From NCBI GenBank assembly GCA_021157485.1, contig JAGGWO010000213.1, positions 1 to 8,982 on the forward strand: a stretch of DNA of 8,982 nt, written 5' to 3'. The position numbers and the translations under genes are program-made. The number at the start of each line of letters is the position of its first letter. Position 1 is the first letter of the stretch. The notes beneath the pieces were generated by a model. It did not search any database. It saw only the letters and a list, made by a program, of their open reading frames with translations, and was not told where the DNA came from. This document shows positions 6,944 to 8,982 of the stretch, in pieces. Origin of the DNA: Sulfurimonas sp. Lineage in GTDB: Bacteria > Campylobacterota > Campylobacteria > Campylobacterales > Sulfurimonadaceae.

Positions 6944-6952
6944 ATTATAACA
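6944..6952 (-). promoter_or_regulatory. Promoter of the Cache sensor/regulator/kinase operon
   Basis: The minus strand reads TG-T-TATAAT: a perfect -10 hexamer (6949-6944) with a TGn extension and AT-rich DNA upstream. Campylobacterota sigma-70 promoters typically rely on the -10 and lack a strong -35, as here. It lies about 30 nt before the ATG at 6914, leaving a short leader that contains the Shine-Dalgarno. Confidence 0.6.
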
Positions 6953-6964
6953 AGTTTTAAACTT
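6952..6964. promoter_or_regulatory. 13-bp palindrome between divergent promoters
   Basis: AAGTTT and AAACTT are perfect 6-bp arms around one T. The palindrome lies between the minus-strand -10 (6944-6949) and the plus-strand -10 candidate (6973-6978), where a shared repressor could act on both genes. In DNA this AT-rich such palindromes arise by chance, so the call is weak. Confidence 0.25.
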
Positions 6965-6972
6965 ATTTTGTC

Positions 6973-6978
6973 TAAAAT
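6973..6978 (+). promoter_or_regulatory. Putative -10 element for the BFD-like gene
   Basis: TAAAAT matches TATAAT at five of six positions, with TG two bases upstream (6969-6970). It gives a leader of roughly 24 nt before the ATG at 7009, with a weak ribosome site (GTGAG, near 6998-7002). The sequence is too AT-rich for certainty. Confidence 0.35.
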
Positions 6979-7008
6979 AGAGATAAATTACAATTTAGTG
7001 AGAAAATA

Positions 7009-7230
7009 ATGATTGATGTAAACACCGAAGTATGTGTATGTAATAGTATTACTGCAGGAGAGATGGCAAAATGTATAAAAGAAAACAACTTAAAAACACT
7101 CAAAGAGATTATAGAAAATGATATCTGCGCTATTGGTGATAAATGTGAAGCTTGCCACGATGAAGGTTTTCATAATGACGGAATAAATATTCCGCTCATT
7201 TTATCAATGGTTGAAAAAGGAAAACTCTAA
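7009..7230 (+). CDS. Stand-alone BFD-like [2Fe-2S]-binding protein
   Basis: A 73-aa cytoplasmic protein of the BFD-like [2Fe-2S] family (bacterioferritin-associated ferredoxin, also the small domain in NirB and NasB). The four cluster cysteines are Cys9 and Cys11 (VCVCNSIT) and Cys46 and Cys49 (KCEACHDEG), giving CxC-x34-CxxC, close to the usual spacing. The helix after the first pair (TAGEMAKCIKEN) also fits the family. Cys22 and Cys40 are additional. It is alone on the plus strand, divergent from the sensor operon and overlapping tail to tail by 4 bp with the deoxyribosyltransferase-like gene. No bacterioferritin or nitrite reductase gene is nearby, so its partner is unknown; iron release, electron transfer and cluster carriage are all possible. 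Confidence 0.82.
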   Translation: MIDVNTEVCVCNSITAGEMAKCIKENNLKTLKEIIENDICAIGDKCEACHDEGFHNDGINIPLILSMVEKGKL

Positions 7231-7718
7231 GACTTTATAAGTTTTAAAACATCCTCAAAACTACCCTCTACTATCTCCAGAGTAGAACAGGCAATCATTA
7301 GGTTTATAGGATACTCAAAATCTTCTATAAATCTATCATCTTTATCCCAAAACAGTCCGTTATCCTCTTTTGTATCTGTAAACTGTTCGATATAACTGCG
7401 TTTACTCTGCATGTATCCATATACTTTTTTGCCCTTAGCATACGCATAACCACACTCCCACACAGTTCCGCTATCTGCCTCTTTCCCACGAAAAGAGTTT
7501 AAGTTTGCGATAACTATGTCACACTCATCTATAAGCTTCTCATTTGCAACGAAGATATCCTGAGCTATTTTTCTTTTTTCTTGGTTAAAATCTATTACAT
7601 TGTCCAGAGGATACTCTCCACTAAAGCCATATTTTTCACATAACTCTGTATATCTTTTTCCAATCTCTATAGAATCTCTCTCAAATACATCCGGACCAGC
7701 TATATATATTGTTTGCAA
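7227..7718 (-). CDS. Nucleoside 2-deoxyribosyltransferase-like protein
   Basis: A 163-aa protein of the nucleoside 2-deoxyribosyltransferase family, whose members cleave or exchange the base of 2'-deoxynucleosides or deoxynucleotides in salvage. Visible motifs are YIAGPDVF (5-12), IANLNSF (70-76) and DSGTVWECGYA (82-92), which holds the expected nucleophile Glu88, and a C-terminal NLMIACS (139-145) in the place of the family's Asn-x-Met-like substrate segment. The length is normal. The start is TTG at 7718, immediately after the TAG of the upstream membrane protein gene, with AGAGGA (7726-7731) 7 nt before it; no in-frame ATG is better placed. It is probably the last gene of the operon from the FAD oxidoreductase. 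The substrate (deoxyribosyl or ribosyl, free or 5'-phosphate) cannot be told from sequence. Confidence 0.85.
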   Translation of the reverse strand: MQTIYIAGPDVFERDSIEIGKRYTELCEKYGFSGEYPLDNVIDFNQEKRKIAQDIFVANEKLIDECDIVIANLNSFRGKEADSGTVWECGYAYAKGKKVYGYMQSKRSYIEQFTDTKEDNGLFWDKDDRFIEDFEYPINLMIACSTLEIVEGSFEDVLKLIKS

Positions 7719-8042
7719 CTATTCATCCTCTGATATTTTTTTATATCTCTCTTCTAAATATAAAAACATCTTAGTAGTGTAGTGCATAGGAACAAACCAA
7801 ACGAATACACCTACAGGCAGACTAAATACTATAGAGATATCATTCTCTTTTAAATAGTTTTCGGTGATATACATTATGTAAAAGGCATAAAAGGTGATAG
7901 ATACACCAACAAAGTACTTTGTATATATTACAAGAGTAAAAATCACACCTGATTTTTTCATTTTTAAAGCAGTGTAGTAAATAACTCCAGACACTAAAAC
8001 AATTAGTGCTACATACTGGACTAACTCATTTATATTTAACAT
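7719..8042 (-). CDS. Small integral membrane protein of unknown function
   Basis: I do not recognise this 107-aa protein. It has three likely membrane helices: about residues 8-27, 33-60 (possibly shorter) and 69-90, separated by short Lys/Glu loops, with a charged cytoplasmic-looking tail LEERYKKISEDE. There are no cysteines, and His87 is the only histidine in the membrane region, so no obvious metal or redox centre. The ATG at 8042 is preceded by a modest AAGAG ribosome site and lies 20 nt after the oxidoreductase stop; its own stop abuts the TTG start of the next gene. The tight packing supports it as a real, translated gene, perhaps coupled to its neighbours. Confidence 0.75.
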   Translation of the reverse strand: MLNINELVQYVALIVLVSGVIYYTALKMKKSGVIFTLVIYTKYFVGVSITFYAFYIMYITENYLKENDISIVFSLPVGVFVWFVPMHYTTKMFLYLEERYKKISEDE

Positions 8043-8062
8043 ATTTTCTCTTTTAATTTACA

Positions 8063-8982
8063 CTATTTTTCCATCTCTTTTATTGCCATAATCGCTGCCA
8101 TAATTAATGGATAACTTGTTGGTGCAGCTGTAAGCATAGGCTGTGTTGCTACCTGCATTGACATAACACTATATACATTTTTTCCAGACTCAATTATATG
8201 CCCGATTAAGTTTATTATTTCACCAACCTCATCACCACCAATAACCTGTCCACCTAAAACTTGACCACTGTATCTTGATACTATTAGCTTCACATATTGC
8301 TCACGAGTTCCTGGCATCTTAGCAGGATGACGATTTATCCCTTTAAATGAACCGATTACCATTGTAGTATTTGTTTTAACTTCTGCTTTATCAGCCGTAA
8401 CACCTGCTGATGCAAAAACAGTATCCCCTATTTTTGTTGAAAAAATAGAGATAGTTCCACTCATACCTTTTAAATATTTTATGCCATATATAGAACTTCC
8501 AGCAACTCTTGCTTCTGCTGCTGATGTTGAAGCTAACATAACTTTTGAGGGTGCTTTAGATATAAAACCTCTTCTAGCAGTACAATCACCAACAGCAAAT
8601 ATATCTTGATTCTCTGTTCTCATATAGTCATCAACCCAAATCCCACCATAATGCCCTAAAGATATTCCAGCCTTATCTGCTAATTGTGTATTTGGTTTAT
8701 ATCCTGTTGCAAGGATAACAACATCTGCATCAACAACTCTTCCACTTTTTAGTTTTACACCATTTACAATATTATCACCATTTTTATCAACAATCTCAAC
8801 TACTCGGTCAGAACCAATATAGTTAACACCTGCATTTGTCACAATTTTTTGAGCTTCTTGGGCTATATCAGAATCAAAAGCTCTATTGAGTATAAATTCA
8901 CTTCCACCAACAACAGTTACATTCTTCCCAATATCTGCAAACTCCATAGCTATTTCAATACCGATAAATCCACTACCTACAA
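8063..8982 (-). CDS. FAD-dependent NAD(P)H oxidoreductase, CoA-disulfide reductase/NADH oxidase-like (5' end beyond right edge)
   Basis: The reading frame is open through the right edge, so the ATG at 8947 is internal, not the start; 305 residues are visible. The edge cuts into the NAD(P)H-binding Rossmann fold: VGSGFIG (GxGxxG, 8962-8980) is followed by the helix and beta strand to NVTVVGG. Downstream come the ILATGYKPN motif, the FAD-binding FAVGDC motif and a C-terminal dimerisation domain ending LTAAPTSYPLIMAA. This order fits the pyridine nucleotide-disulfide oxidoreductase superfamily, nearest to CoA-disulfide reductases and NADH oxidases. The N-terminal FAD motif and the redox cysteine that would separate these activities lie outside the window. 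In a sulfur oxidiser a role in low-molecular-weight thiol or polysulfide redox is possible, but is inference. First visible gene of an operon with the two genes downstream. Confidence 0.88.
   Translation of the reverse strand, partial: VGSGFIGIEIAMEFADIGKNVTVVGGSEFILNRAFDSDIAQEAQKIVTNAGVNYIGSDRVVEIVDKNGDNIVNGVKLKSGRVVDADVVILATGYKPNTQLADKAGISLGHYGGIWVDDYMRTENQDIFAVGDCTARRGFISKAPSKVMLASTSAAEARVAGSSIYGIKYLKGMSGTISIFSTKIGDTVFASAGVTADKAEVKTNTTMVIGSFKGINRHPAKMPGTREQYVKLIVSRYSGQVLGGQVIGGDEVGEIINLIGHIIESGKNVYSVMSMQVATQPMLTAAPTSYPLIMAAIMAIKEMEK

Noticed and set aside
7231..7260. Bidirectional terminator after the convergent BFD-like and transferase genes
   Set aside because: Only a 4-bp AT stem (ACTT-TAT-AAGT) inside coding sequence, without a GC stem and U-tract; too weak to call.
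7600..7782. Plus-strand 60-codon frame opposite the deoxyribosyltransferase start
   Set aside because: Antisense to two tightly packed genes; no recognisable content.
8945..8947. ATG at 8947 as start of the FAD oxidoreductase
   Set aside because: The frame stays open to the edge and the residues upstream form the GxGxxG of the Rossmann fold, so this ATG is internal.

Overview
The window looks like chromosomal DNA from a sulfur-oxidising member of the Campylobacterota, most like Sulfurimonas. The evidence is an AT-rich, tightly packed genome, thiosulfate-oxidation genes in the order soxX-soxY-soxZ-soxA-soxB without soxCD beside them (the split arrangement known from Sulfurimonas), and protein sequences that read as that group. 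The genus is inferred by recognition, not by a search.

Layout. Positions 1-3930 hold the sox cluster on the minus strand, read soxX, soxY, soxZ, soxA, soxB; soxB runs off the left edge. Immediately upstream (4017-6914, same strand) is an overlapping three-gene signalling operon: a membrane-anchored periplasmic Cache-type sensor, an OmpR/PhoB-type response regulator and a histidine kinase. A 94-bp divergent region (6915-7008) separates it from a small plus-strand BFD-like [2Fe-2S] protein gene. That gene meets, tail to tail with a 4-bp overlap, a second minus-strand operon (7227-8982): a NAD-linked FAD oxidoreductase (5' end off the right edge), a small membrane protein and a nucleoside 2-deoxyribosyltransferase-like protein. 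No intergenic gap exceeds 126 bp. I see no tRNA, rRNA, CRISPR array, insertion sequence or phage gene.

How the parts work together. By family knowledge, SoxXA links thiosulfate to the C-terminal Gly-Gly-Cys-Gly arm of SoxY in the SoxYZ carrier, and SoxB hydrolyses off sulfate, all in the periplasm. SoxCD, which would oxidise the remaining sulfane sulfur, must be elsewhere or absent. The most interesting regulatory signal is in the 86-bp gap between the kinase and soxX: three exact copies of an 8-bp word spaced exactly 11 bp apart, ending 9 bp before a plausible -10 element. That is the architecture of a PhoB/OmpR-type operator, and the adjacent gene encodes such a regulator, so I infer that this two-component system controls the sox operon directly.

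A second unusual element is the 126-bp soxY-soxZ gap. In sox mRNA sense it can fold into a three-way junction with no unpaired junction bases, capped by a GUAA tetraloop on one arm and followed by a 10-bp hairpin. Imperfect positions are G-U pairs in the mRNA sense and A-C mismatches in the other sense, which suggests function as RNA. All structure claims were derived by hand and are untested.
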